From NCBI RefSeq assembly GCF_900188235.1, contig NZ_FZNT01000002.1:62001-126000 (forward strand): a stretch of DNA of 64,000 bases. Reading direction: 5' to 3'. How positions within the stretch are numbered: the stretch's first letter is position 1; every line of letters starts with the position of its first letter. Under the pieces are notes generated by a model. The model was not told the origin of the DNA, searched no databases, and was given only the letters and a program-made list of their open reading frames with translations. Source of the stretch: Lutibacter agarilyticus. GTDB taxonomy: Bacteria; Bacteroidota; Bacteroidia; Flavobacteriales; Flavobacteriaceae. The translations under genes were made by a program, and so were the position numbers. Shown here in pieces: positions 45,036 through 53,215 of the stretch.

Positions 45036-45043
45036 CAAAGATA
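45036..45043 (-). promoter_or_regulatory. -7 box of the TPR gene
   Basis: The minus strand reads TATCTTTG, 19 nt before the ATG. No -33 box is clear at the usual spacing. Confidence 0.5.
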
Positions 45044-45104
45044 ACCAAACAAGTGTTAAAGTTTTTATAAAATCGGCTTATTTTGAAACCTCAATTGTAA
45101 CATT

Positions 45105-45120
45105 TTGGCACAAAATTTGT
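45105..45120 (+). promoter_or_regulatory. Candidate sigma-54 (RpoN) promoter
   Basis: TTGGCAC (45105-45111), 5 bp, then TTGT (45117-45120) match the -24/-12 consensus TGGCAC-N5-TTGC except for T in place of the last C. The G at -24 and the G at -13 are 11 bp apart, as required. Transcription would begin near 45132, 19 nt before the small ORF. Confidence 0.5.
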
Positions 45121-45150
45121 CTTCATTATAAAAACAAACAAACTTTTATT

Positions 45151-45294
45151 ATGAAAGAACTAATTAAACAATACGAAGCAGCAAAAGAAAAAGCATTAAC
45201 ATTTATGAATAACGGTCAATTACACGCCTATTTTGAAGCGTTGGTAGAAATGAACCACTATAAAAGATTAATGATTGCTGTAAGAGCTAATTAA
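45151..45294 (+). CDS. Small hypothetical protein, 47 residues
   Basis: The frame starts ATGAAAGAAC and ends TAA 45292-45294. The product is highly charged and helical: KQYEAAKEKALTFMNNGQL followed by ALVEMNHYKRLMIAV. No signal peptide or known motif is seen. The balanced composition, the sigma-54-like promoter 30 nt upstream and the clean ATG support a real gene. It overlaps the convergent serS end by 8 nt. I do not recognise a function. Confidence 0.65.
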   Translation: MKELIKQYEAAKEKALTFMNNGQLHAYFEALVEMNHYKRLMIAVRAN

Positions 45295-46561
45295 TTATAT
45301 CAAATCCGCAATACGGCACTAAAACTTTAGGTATTTTTATTCCTTCAGGTGTTTGGCAATTTTCTAATAAACCTGCTAAAACCCTAGGTAATGCTAAAGA
45401 ACTACCATTAAGTGTATGTGCTAATTCGCTTTTACCTTCGCTATTTTTAAAACGAAGTTTTAATCGGTTTGCTTGGAAATTTTCAAAGTTTGAAACTGAA
45501 CTAATTTCTAACCAACGATCTTGCGCGGTTGAGAATAGCTCAAAATCATACGTTAAGGCTGATGTAAATCCTATATCTCCACCACACAAACGTAAAATAC
45601 GGTAAGGCATTTTTAATTCTTGTAAAATATCTTTTACATGTGCTACCATACCTTCTAATGCTTCGTAAGATTTTGAAGGGTGTTCAATACGTACAATTTC
45701 AACTTTATCAAATTGGTGCAATCTATTCAACCCACGAACGTGTGCTCCGTAAGAACCTGCTTCACGTCTAAAACAAGGTGTATAAGCTGTTTTACAAATA
45801 GGAAATTCACTTTCTTTTAAAATAACATCTCTAAAAATATTGGTTACAGGAACCTCAGCCGTGGGAATTAAATATAAATCGTCCTGCGCATCATGGTACA
45901 TTTGTCCTTCTTTATCTGGCAATTGACCTGTGGCTATACCAGAAGCTTCGTTCACCAAATGCGGCACTTGAACCTCATCATAACCTGCAGCAGCATTTTT
46001 ATCTAAAAAGTAATTGATTAATGCTCTCTGCAATTTGGCACCTTTGCCTTTATACACAGGAAAACCGGCACCTGCAATTTTATTTCCTAACTCAAAATCA
46101 ATAATATCGTATTTTTTGGCTAATTCCCAGTGAGGCAAAGCACCTTCGTGCAATACAGGAATAGTACCTTCTTCAAAAATGTTTACATTATCTTCTTCTG
46201 AAGTTCCCCCTGGAACAATTTCATTAGGAATGTTTGGAATTAAATATAATAAGTCTTGTAACTCCGTTGCTTTATTTTGAAGTGTTTCGGTTAACTCTTT
46301 TGATTTTTCTTTAAGTTGAACCGTTTTTTGTTTTAAAATTTCTGCTTTTTGGCGTTCACCAGTTTTGAAAAGCATTCCAATATCTTTCGATAATTTGTTG
46401 GATTCGGCTAATACTGCATCTAATTCAGTTTGTGTTGCTCTTCTTATTTCATCGGCTGAAATGGTTTTTTCAACTAATTCTTCTGCATTTTTTAAATTCC
46501 TTTTTGCTAAACCTTTTAAAACAGCTTCCTTGTTTTCTCTAATAAACGCTACTTGTAACAT
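45287..46561 (-). CDS. serS: Serine--tRNA ligase
   Basis: This class II synthetase charges tRNA-Ser and tRNA-Sec. The 424-residue protein has the N-terminal tRNA-binding coiled coil (about 30-105), motif 2 FRREAGSYGAHVRGLNRLHQFDKVE (about 264-288) and motif 3 LNGSSLALPRVLAGLLENCQ near 382-401. Length and motifs are normal. A TAnnTTTG box precedes it. Confidence 0.97.
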   Translation of the reverse strand: MLQVAFIRENKEAVLKGLAKRNLKNAEELVEKTISADEIRRATQTELDAVLAESNKLSKDIGMLFKTGERQKAEILKQKTVQLKEKSKELTETLQNKATELQDLLYLIPNIPNEIVPGGTSEEDNVNIFEEGTIPVLHEGALPHWELAKKYDIIDFELGNKIAGAGFPVYKGKGAKLQRALINYFLDKNAAAGYDEVQVPHLVNEASGIATGQLPDKEGQMYHDAQDDLYLIPTAEVPVTNIFRDVILKESEFPICKTAYTPCFRREAGSYGAHVRGLNRLHQFDKVEIVRIEHPSKSYEALEGMVAHVKDILQELKMPYRILRLCGGDIGFTSALTYDFELFSTAQDRWLEISSVSNFENFQANRLKLRFKNSEGKSELAHTLNGSSLALPRVLAGLLENCQTPEGIKIPKVLVPYCGFDIIN

Positions 46562-46584
46562 TGTTTTCTCCTTTAATTAGTCCG

Positions 46585-46592
46585 CAAATTTA
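46585..46592 (-). promoter_or_regulatory. -7 box of serS
   Basis: The minus strand reads TAAATTTG, 23 nt before the ATG. Confidence 0.5.
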
Positions 46593-46613
46593 AGAAATTG
46601 CGATTAAAAGAAG

Positions 46614-47159
46614 CTAATTAGTTGTATTTGATTTTAAAGAAACCGTTTCATGAATTTCCGAAACTAGTTGAGGTATTTTTTTCATTATAAAATCTACGTC
46701 AATTTTCACTAAATCTCCTTCCATTTTTGTGAGATTAAAAACACCTCTTTCAATAGGAAAATAACCACTTTCACCTTTACAAAAACACAACCTACCGTAA
46801 TGCATTTTTATATTTTTTAAGGCTTCATTTTGCAATTTAAGATCTTCATTTAAATTTAATTCTGCATAAACAATTTCCGTATAATTGCTATCTTCAGTTT
46901 CTGAAATAGGATTTTTTGTGAACGTATATTTAAAGAGCGTTTTGCTGCCTTCAGAAATAACAGGATACAAATTTCCAAATTCATCTTTTTTGAAAGTAAT
47001 GGTTTTATTCGGAATTAATTCCAACACACAATTACCATTTTCAGGACAATTTTCACTTTGAACAAAAATTGTTTCGCTTGCAGTAATTACTGAATTTACA
47101 GGTTTTGAAGTTTTGCAAGACACTAAAACTACAACGCAAATAATTAAAAGGTTTTTCAT
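46614..47159 (-). CDS. Hypothetical lipoprotein
   Basis: The 181-residue protein has a lipoprotein signal with lipobox LVSC (Cys15). The mature part is beta-rich and has further cysteines in SENCPENGNCVLEL and GRLCFCKGESGYFP. I do not recognise a domain. It lies 21 nt after ribF and 52 nt before serS in the direction of transcription, so it may share the ribF transcript. Confidence 0.7.
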   Translation of the reverse strand: MKNLLIICVVVLVSCKTSKPVNSVITASETIFVQSENCPENGNCVLELIPNKTITFKKDEFGNLYPVISEGSKTLFKYTFTKNPISETEDSNYTEIVYAELNLNEDLKLQNEALKNIKMHYGRLCFCKGESGYFPIERGVFNLTKMEGDLVKIDVDFIMKKIPQLVSEIHETVSLKSNTTN

Positions 47160-47180
47160 ATAATGAATTTACAAAAATTT

Positions 47181-48119
47181 CTATTCAAAAAAAGTGCCAT
47201 TGATTAATTCTAATGATTTTTCTTTATCTTTCTTTAATTGTTGTTGTAATGCCTCAACCGATTCAAATTTTTGCTCGTCGCGTAAAAAAGTAAGGACTTC
47301 TATTTGAATTCTTTTTCCGTATAAGTTATCATTAAAATTAAAAAAATGAATTTCTATGGTTTGATTTTTCCCACTTACGGTTGGTCTAAAACCAATATTC
47401 ATCATTCCAAAAACCTGTTCATTATTTAATGTAGATTTCACCAAGTAAGCACCTGTTTTTGGTATTAATTTATAGGTTTCTTTTATACATAAATTTGCTG
47501 TTGGAAAACCTATTTTTTCGCCTAAATTATTACCTTTTACAACTTCACCGGTCAACATAAAACAATATCCTAAAAAGTTATTTGCTTTTTCAATAGCTCC
47601 ATTTTCAAGCGCTTTTCTAATTTTTGTAGAACTCACTGCAATGTTATCAATATCTTTTTGTGAAATTTCATTTACTTGAAAATCGTAGGTATGCCCATAC
47701 TCTTCTAACTGTTCAAAATTACCTTCTCTATTTTTTCCGAAGTGATGATCGTAACCAATAATTAATTTTGAAATATTTAAGGTATTTACAAGTATTTTTC
47801 GAACAAAATCTAATGCCGTTAATTTTGAAAACTCCTCGGTAAATGGTTGAATAACTAGTGCTTCTAACCCAATTTTTTCTAATAATTGTATGCGCTCATC
47901 AATGGTGTTAATTAACTTAATGTCAATATCTTTTTGTAAAACCATTCTTGGATGAGGAAAAAAAGTAAGTAACAACGATATGGCATCTTTTTTTTGAGCA
48001 CTTTTCACTAATTTTTTAATTACTTTTTGATGCCCCACGTGTACACCATCAAAAGTACCAATGGTAACAAACGTTTTCTTAGTTGAATTGTATTGGGATA
48101 AATCGTTGAAAATTTTCAA
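47181..48119 (-). CDS. ribF: Bifunctional riboflavin kinase / FAD synthetase
   Basis: RibF makes FMN from riboflavin and then FAD. The 312-residue protein has the nucleotidyltransferase motif TIGTFDGVHVGHQ near the N-terminus, YDHHFGKNREG and SSTKIRKAL, then the flavokinase domain with GEKIGFPTANL and IEIHFFNF. I chose a TTG start at 48119 (reading M-KIFNDLSQYN), which gives the usual length. A longer frame from ATG 48182 would add 21 residues that do not look like the family. Confidence 0.92.
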   Translation of the reverse strand: MKIFNDLSQYNSTKKTFVTIGTFDGVHVGHQKVIKKLVKSAQKKDAISLLLTFFPHPRMVLQKDIDIKLINTIDERIQLLEKIGLEALVIQPFTEEFSKLTALDFVRKILVNTLNISKLIIGYDHHFGKNREGNFEQLEEYGHTYDFQVNEISQKDIDNIAVSSTKIRKALENGAIEKANNFLGYCFMLTGEVVKGNNLGEKIGFPTANLCIKETYKLIPKTGAYLVKSTLNNEQVFGMMNIGFRPTVSGKNQTIEIHFFNFNDNLYGKRIQIEVLTFLRDEQKFESVEALQQQLKKDKEKSLELINGTFFE

Positions 48120-48210
48120 TGTTGAAAAATATAGGTTATTTGAAGTTGTAAAAATACTGTAATTAATTAAAAAAGAATACAATCAAATTAATTAATATTG
48201 GTATTATAAT

Positions 48211-48239
48211 TGTATAAGAATAATATCTGTTATCTTTGT
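48211..48239 (+). promoter_or_regulatory. Promoter of the T9SS metallopeptidase gene
   Basis: TTG (48211-48213), an 18-bp spacer and TATCTTTG (48232-48239) match the consensus. The ATG is 35 nt downstream. Confidence 0.65.
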
Positions 48240-48274
48240 TAATCTAAAAAATTTCTTCGACTAGATCTTTACTA

Positions 48275-51200
48275 ATGAAACTAATACATCATAAATTACT
48301 ATTTTCAACCCTGTTATTCTTTGGTTTGGTTGTCAATATTTCGGCACAGACACCTGATAAACTTTGGTTTAAAAGTACTGATTTTCAAAACAATTCTAAA
48401 ACTAAAGTTGAAAGAAGAAGCACTCCAAACAATTACAAAGTGTATAATTTAGATCTTGAATCTTTAACCGATAAGCTTAAAAACACACCACAAAGAAAAG
48501 ATAAAAAAGCAACATCGAATCTAATTATAGACTTCCCTTCTGCTTCAGGAGAAATAGAAAATTATGAGATTTTTGAAGCTTCTGTTTTAGATGAAGTTTT
48601 ACAAAAAAAATATCCTTCTATTAAATCATATGTTGGAAAAAACACAACTAATTCTGCTGAAACCATTCGATTTAGTGTTTCTAAAATAGGGTTGCACGCT
48701 ATGATTTTACAAAACAAAGAAGGTGCTGTATTTATTGACCCGTTTACAACAGACCATAAATCTTATATGGTTTATTCAAAAAAAGAGGTTCCATCTATAA
48801 ATCCTTTTGTTTGTATGTTTGATGATGTGAACGATAAAACTACAACAGCTAAAACGGTTCTAAGTTCAAAAAGTTTAAACGCTAACGACAGCCAAATGAG
48901 ATCTTACAGATTGGCAATTGCAACCACTGGAGAATATTCCCAATTTCAATTAACCTACCACGGAATAAGTTCAACAGCAACCGAAACCGAAAAAAAAGAA
49001 GCCATTCTTTCAGCAATAAACGTAACTATGACACGTGTTAATGCGATTTTTGAGCGTGATGTTTCTTTAACTATGAAATTAGTGACCGATACTGATAAAG
49101 TTATTTTTTTAGACCCAAATACTGATAACCTTACCAACGATGATGGTAGTGTTTTAATTAATGAAAGTCAAACAGTAATTGACGCTAACATTGGCTTTAA
49201 TAATTATGATATTGGACACACCTTTAGCACCGGAGGTGGTGGTTTAGCGCAATTAAACTCACCTTGTACTTCATCAAAAGCTAGAGGTATTACAGGTTCA
49301 AGCTTCCCTATTGGAGATACCTATGATATTGATTTTGTAGCCCATGAAATGGGACATCAATTTGGCGCAAATCATACTTTCAACAGTAATGAAGGTAGTT
49401 GTAGCGGAAATAAAAACGACATTACATCTATCGAGCCTGGAAGTGGTTCAACAATTATGGCGTATGCAGGCTTATGCGCTCCTGACAATGTTCAATCACA
49501 GAGCGATGATTATTTTCACTTGGTTAGTATTCAAGAAATGTGGGCAAATATTAGTGCTGGAAATAGCAGTAGCTGTGCCACTTTAACAAACACAGGAAAT
49601 TCTGCACCTGTAGTAAATGCTTTAAACACATATACTATTCCAATCTCAACTCCCTTTGCTTTAACTGCAGAAGCTAGTGACCCTGATAGTGATACCTTAA
49701 CCTATACTTGGGAACAGTTAGATCCTGAAAATGCTGTTGCACCACCAGTTGCAACTTCTATTGAAGGTCCATCATTTAGATCTATTACTCCTAGTACTTC
49801 TCCAACTCGATATTTCCCCAATCAAAATACGGTAATAGCTGGCAAATTATTCGATACTTGGGAAGTATTGCCTAGTGTTAGTAGAACTATGAAATTTAGT
49901 GTAAATGTTAGAGATAATAATTTAAGTGGAGGTCAGTCATCCAGTCAAGAAACTACCATTACATTTGATGGTACTACAGGACCTTTTAATGTAACATCTC
50001 AAACAAGTTCAGAATCTTGGAATTCAAATGAATCACAAACCATTACTTGGAATATCGCAAACACCAATAATGCTCCTGTAAATTGCTCAACAGTTAATAT
50101 ATTACTTTCTACTGATGGCGGTTATACTTTTCCTTTTGAATTAGCAACTAACATACCTAACAATGGTACATATACATTTTCTGTGCCAAATATTACTACT
50201 AATTTAGGTAGAATTAAAGTTGAAAGTGTGGGCAATATATTTTACGCTATTAACAAAGCCAACCTTAGTATTCAAGCCAAAGAGTTCCAACTAGACTTTA
50301 GCAATTCAACAGCTAAAGTTTGTAAACCATCTAGTGCTGTTTATAATTTTACCTATACTACTTTTTTAGGTTTTAATGAAGAAACTACATTTTCGGCTAC
50401 AGGTAATCCTGCAGGATCAACTGTCACTTTTAGTCCTACAACAGCAACTTCAAACAACACAAATATTGAAGTAACTGTTAGCGGCATTAGCAACCTTACT
50501 ATAGGAACCTATGAAATTAATTTGAAAGGAGTTTCAGCAACAAGTGCTATGGAAAAATCTGAACTTGTAACGTTAACCGTGTTCGACAGTACAATTACTA
50601 CACCTACTTTAACAAGCCCGGAAAATAATACTGTAGATTTATTAAATCCGTTTGTATTTGAATGGAGTGCAGATGAAAATGCCGAATCGTATCAAATTCA
50701 ATTAGCGACAGATGCTAGTTTTAATTCAATTGTTGAAGAAAACAATACATTAACAACAAATACCTTTACAGCAAACTCTTTAGACTTTAATACCACTTAT
50801 TATTGGAGAGTAAAAAGCAGCAACAACTGTGGTGAAAGTGCTTTTTCAGAAGTATTTAATTTTTCTACTGCTAATGTTATTTGTAATACATACAATTCAA
50901 CAGATAAATCGTTAGAAATTCCAGATAATGATCCTAATGGTGTAAACTCAATTATTACGGTAATAAATAATCAAACTATAACCGACATAAATGTAACTGT
51001 AAATATAACGCATCCTTATGTTGAAGATTTAACCTTAACATTAACAAGCCCAAACGGAATTGCAATTTTACTGTCTGTTAGTAATGGAGGTGCCGGAGAC
51101 AATTATACAAATACCGTTTTTGATGATGATGCAACTATAAAAATTAGCGATGGCTTTGCGCCTTTTACAGGAAGCTTTATTCCACAGTTACCATTAGCTA

Positions 51201-52105
51201 ACCTAAACAACATTGAATCTAAAGGTGATTGGACTTTAAATGTTGCCGATAATGGTGAAGCTGATACTGGTACTATTTTAAATTGGAGTCTAGAAATTTG
51301 TGGTCTCAACATTGAAGTAATTAATGATGATGATAATGATGGTATTACAAATGATATTGACCAATGCCCAAATTCTACACCAGGTTCAAAAGTTAATTCT
51401 GTAGGTTGCTTTACTGTTGCTGAAGGTAATTTTAATATTGAAGGTACAGGAGAAACTTGCCTAGGAAAAGCGAATGGCCAAATCGTAATTTCTACTACAG
51501 AAACACATAATTACACAGCAACAATAAACGGAACAGATTACAGTTTTACAAACTTCCAAACAATCAATGACCTTCCTGCAGGAACGTATGATTTTTGTAT
51601 TTCAATAAATGAAGAAAACTACGAACAATGCTTTACTGTTGTTATTGAAACTGGAGCAACTATTGCTGCAAAAGCAACCATATCATCTAATAAAGCTGCC
51701 ATAATTATTTCAGAAGGAACAGCGCCTTTTAATATTTTAGTAAATGGAAAGCAAGTATTTAAAACTTCTAATACTTCGTTTGAAATTGATGTGACTCATG
51801 GCGATTTAGTAGAAGTAAAAACAGCCATTGAATGTGAAGGAGTTTTCTCTAAAAACATTGACTTAATTGAAGGTGTTTTAGCATATCCAAATCCTTCAAA
51901 AGGAAGATTCCAAATAACAGTTCCTTATAGTAAAAAAGACATTACGGTTAAAGTTTACAATGTGCAATCTCAATTAATTTCAACTAAAAACTACTCGGTT
52001 TACAACGGTAAAATTCTATTAAATATTGAAGCAGTACCTACTGGTGTTTATTTTGCAAAAATTATGTTAGATGAACCTGTTTCTTTAAAATTAATAAAAC
52101 AGTAA
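48275..52105 (+). CDS. Secreted reprolysin-type zinc metallopeptidase with P domain and T9SS sorting domain
   Basis: The 1276-residue protein has a signal peptide (1-25), a propeptide-like region and a metzincin domain with HEMGHQFGANH (His357, Glu358, His361, His367). A beta-sandwich and FN3-like segment (NYYWRVKSSN-type pattern near 840) follow, then a proprotein-convertase P domain (about 890-1010), a calcium-binding DDDNDGITNDIDQCP thrombospondin-3-like loop, and a T9SS type A C-terminal domain (VLAYPNPSKGRF to the end). It is exported by the type IX system and anchored or released as a protease. The YwbE gene follows 15 nt later. Confidence 0.92.
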   Translation: MKLIHHKLLFSTLLFFGLVVNISAQTPDKLWFKSTDFQNNSKTKVERRSTPNNYKVYNLDLESLTDKLKNTPQRKDKKATSNLIIDFPSASGEIENYEIFEASVLDEVLQKKYPSIKSYVGKNTTNSAETIRFSVSKIGLHAMILQNKEGAVFIDPFTTDHKSYMVYSKKEVPSINPFVCMFDDVNDKTTTAKTVLSSKSLNANDSQMRSYRLAIATTGEYSQFQLTYHGISSTATETEKKEAILSAINVTMTRVNAIFERDVSLTMKLVTDTDKVIFLDPNTDNLTNDDGSVLINESQTVIDANIGFNNYDIGHTFSTGGGGLAQLNSPCTSSKARGITGSSFPIGDTYDIDFVAHEMGHQFGANHTFNSNEGSCSGNKNDITSIEPGSGSTIMAYAGLCAPDNVQSQSDDYFHLVSIQEMWANISAGNSSSCATLTNTGNSAPVVNALNTYTIPISTPFALTAEASDPDSDTLTYTWEQLDPENAVAPPVATSIEGPSFRSITPSTSPTRYFPNQNTVIAGKLFDTWEVLPSVSRTMKFSVNVRDNNLSGGQSSSQETTITFDGTTGPFNVTSQTSSESWNSNESQTITWNIANTNNAPVNCSTVNILLSTDGGYTFPFELATNIPNNGTYTFSVPNITTNLGRIKVESVGNIFYAINKANLSIQAKEFQLDFSNSTAKVCKPSSAVYNFTYTTFLGFNEETTFSATGNPAGSTVTFSPTTATSNNTNIEVTVSGISNLTIGTYEINLKGVSATSAMEKSELVTLTVFDSTITTPTLTSPENNTVDLLNPFVFEWSADENAESYQIQLATDASFNSIVEENNTLTTNTFTANSLDFNTTYYWRVKSSNNCGESAFSEVFNFSTANVICNTYNSTDKSLEIPDNDPNGVNSIITVINNQTITDINVTVNITHPYVEDLTLTLTSPNGIAILLSVSNGGAGDNYTNTVFDDDATIKISDGFAPFTGSFIPQLPLANLNNIESKGDWTLNVADNGEADTGTILNWSLEICGLNIEVINDDDNDGITNDIDQCPNSTPGSKVNSVGCFTVAEGNFNIEGTGETCLGKANGQIVISTTETHNYTATINGTDYSFTNFQTINDLPAGTYDFCISINEENYEQCFTVVIETGATIAAKATISSNKAAIIISEGTAPFNILVNGKQVFKTSNTSFEIDVTHGDLVEVKTAIECEGVFSKNIDLIEGVLAYPNPSKGRFQITVPYSKKDITVKVYNVQSQLISTKNYSVYNGKILLNIEAVPTGVYFAKIMLDEPVSLKLIKQ

Positions 52106-52120
52106 CAGTTAAAATTATAT

Positions 52121-52330
52121 ATGGATTCTAAAAAAATAGACGGTAAACAACGAAGTAATATTAAAATTGGAAGTACTGTTGATGTGGTACAAAAAAACCA
52201 CCAAAGAACTGGTGAATTAACCGAAGGAATTGTAAAGCGTTTTTTAACAAAATCTCCTAATCATCCTCATGGAATTAAAGTTCAGCTAGAAGATGGAATA
52301 GTTGGTCGTGTAAAATGGGTGCATAGTTAA
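52121..52330 (+). CDS. YwbE family protein
   Basis: The 69-residue basic protein matches YwbE: RSNIKIGSTVDVVQKNHQRTG, then EGIVKRFLTKSPNHPHGIKVQLEDG and GRVKWV. The fold is SH3/KOW-like. The function is unknown, with a nucleic-acid or ribosome role suspected from fold only. It is 15 nt after the metallopeptidase gene but may be transcribed separately. Confidence 0.9.
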   Translation: MDSKKIDGKQRSNIKIGSTVDVVQKNHQRTGELTEGIVKRFLTKSPNHPHGIKVQLEDGIVGRVKWVHS

Positions 52331-52390
52331 TTGTTAAATATTGCTTTTAAAAATAAAGCAGTTGCTGTTACATCTGAATTAAATCCCAAC

Positions 52391-52425
52391 TAAAAAACCC
52401 ACCTAACTTTTCAGCTAAGTGAGTT
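52391..52425 (-). terminator. Terminator of the fasciclin gene
   Basis: On the minus strand AACTCACTTAG pairs with the segment ending GGTGGGTT using two G-U pairs, and is followed by T6. The loop is about 8 nt. Confidence 0.65.
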
Positions 52426-52462
52426 TTAAAATCAACTAAAACCAAACCTTTAAGGTTCATTT

Positions 52463-53026
52463 TTATGGTGTTACTACAGTATCTATGGCGTGAATTACCC
52501 CGTTAGAAGCGTCAACATCTGCAATAATAACTGTAGAAACTTTTCCTTTTTCGTCAGTTAAATTAACTTTTCCATCCTTTAAAGTAGCCGTTAATTTACC
52601 TCCTTGTACAGTTGTAATTACAAAGCTTCCATTATTAGCGTTTATAGCTTCAACCACATCTTTAGCTCTAAACTCACCTGCAACCACATGATAGGTTAAA
52701 ATTGAAGTAAGAATTTCTTTATTTTCAGGTTTTAGTAAATCACCAACAACGCCCTCAGGCAATTTGTCAAAGGCAGCATTTACCGGTGCAAATACAGTAA
52801 AAGGTCCTGCGCTACTTAAAGTTTCTACTAAATTAGCAGCTTTTAAGGCAGCAACCAGTGTTGTGAAGTTTTCATTTCCCAGTGCTACTTCAACAATGGT
52901 TTGTTTGCTTTCCTCTTCTATTTCAGAAAAAGGGATTATTTCAATTTCACTTTTATCTATAGCAAATACAGTTGTAATTGTCATAAACATTAATACGAGT
53001 ACAGATATTTTTTTTATAGTTTTCAT
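52463..53026 (-). CDS. Fasciclin (FAS1) domain exported protein
   Basis: The 187-residue protein has a signal peptide (1-22) and one FAS1 domain (about 45-187) with FTTLVAALKAANLVETL, the GPFTVFAPVNAAFDKLP motif, LTYHVVAGEF and NGVIHAIDTVVTP. FAS1 domains mediate adhesion or extracellular contacts. It is periplasmic or secreted and a single-gene unit. Confidence 0.93.
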   Translation of the reverse strand: MKTIKKISVLVLMFMTITTVFAIDKSEIEIIPFSEIEEESKQTIVEVALGNENFTTLVAALKAANLVETLSSAGPFTVFAPVNAAFDKLPEGVVGDLLKPENKEILTSILTYHVVAGEFRAKDVVEAINANNGSFVITTVQGGKLTATLKDGKVNLTDEKGKVSTVIIADVDASNGVIHAIDTVVTP

Positions 53027-53049
53027 AAGATATATTGTTTAATTATTTT

Positions 53050-53057
53050 CAAATATA
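53050..53057 (-). promoter_or_regulatory. -7 box of the fasciclin gene
   Basis: The minus strand reads TATATTTG, 23 nt before the ATG. No -33 TTTG is evident. The remaining 158 bp to the M1 peptidase gene show no gene or hairpin. Confidence 0.55.
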
Positions 53058-53215
53058 CTTAAACATTTTAATATATTGTTCATTTTTCTTAATTATTTAT
53101 TAAACAAAAAGTTAAAATTTAAATTATGAAATTAACAAACGGGTATTTAAACTCAATAAAACACTGTACTACAGCATATTAAAGATGTGTTAAGAAAATG
53201 ATTTCAAAACAGGAA

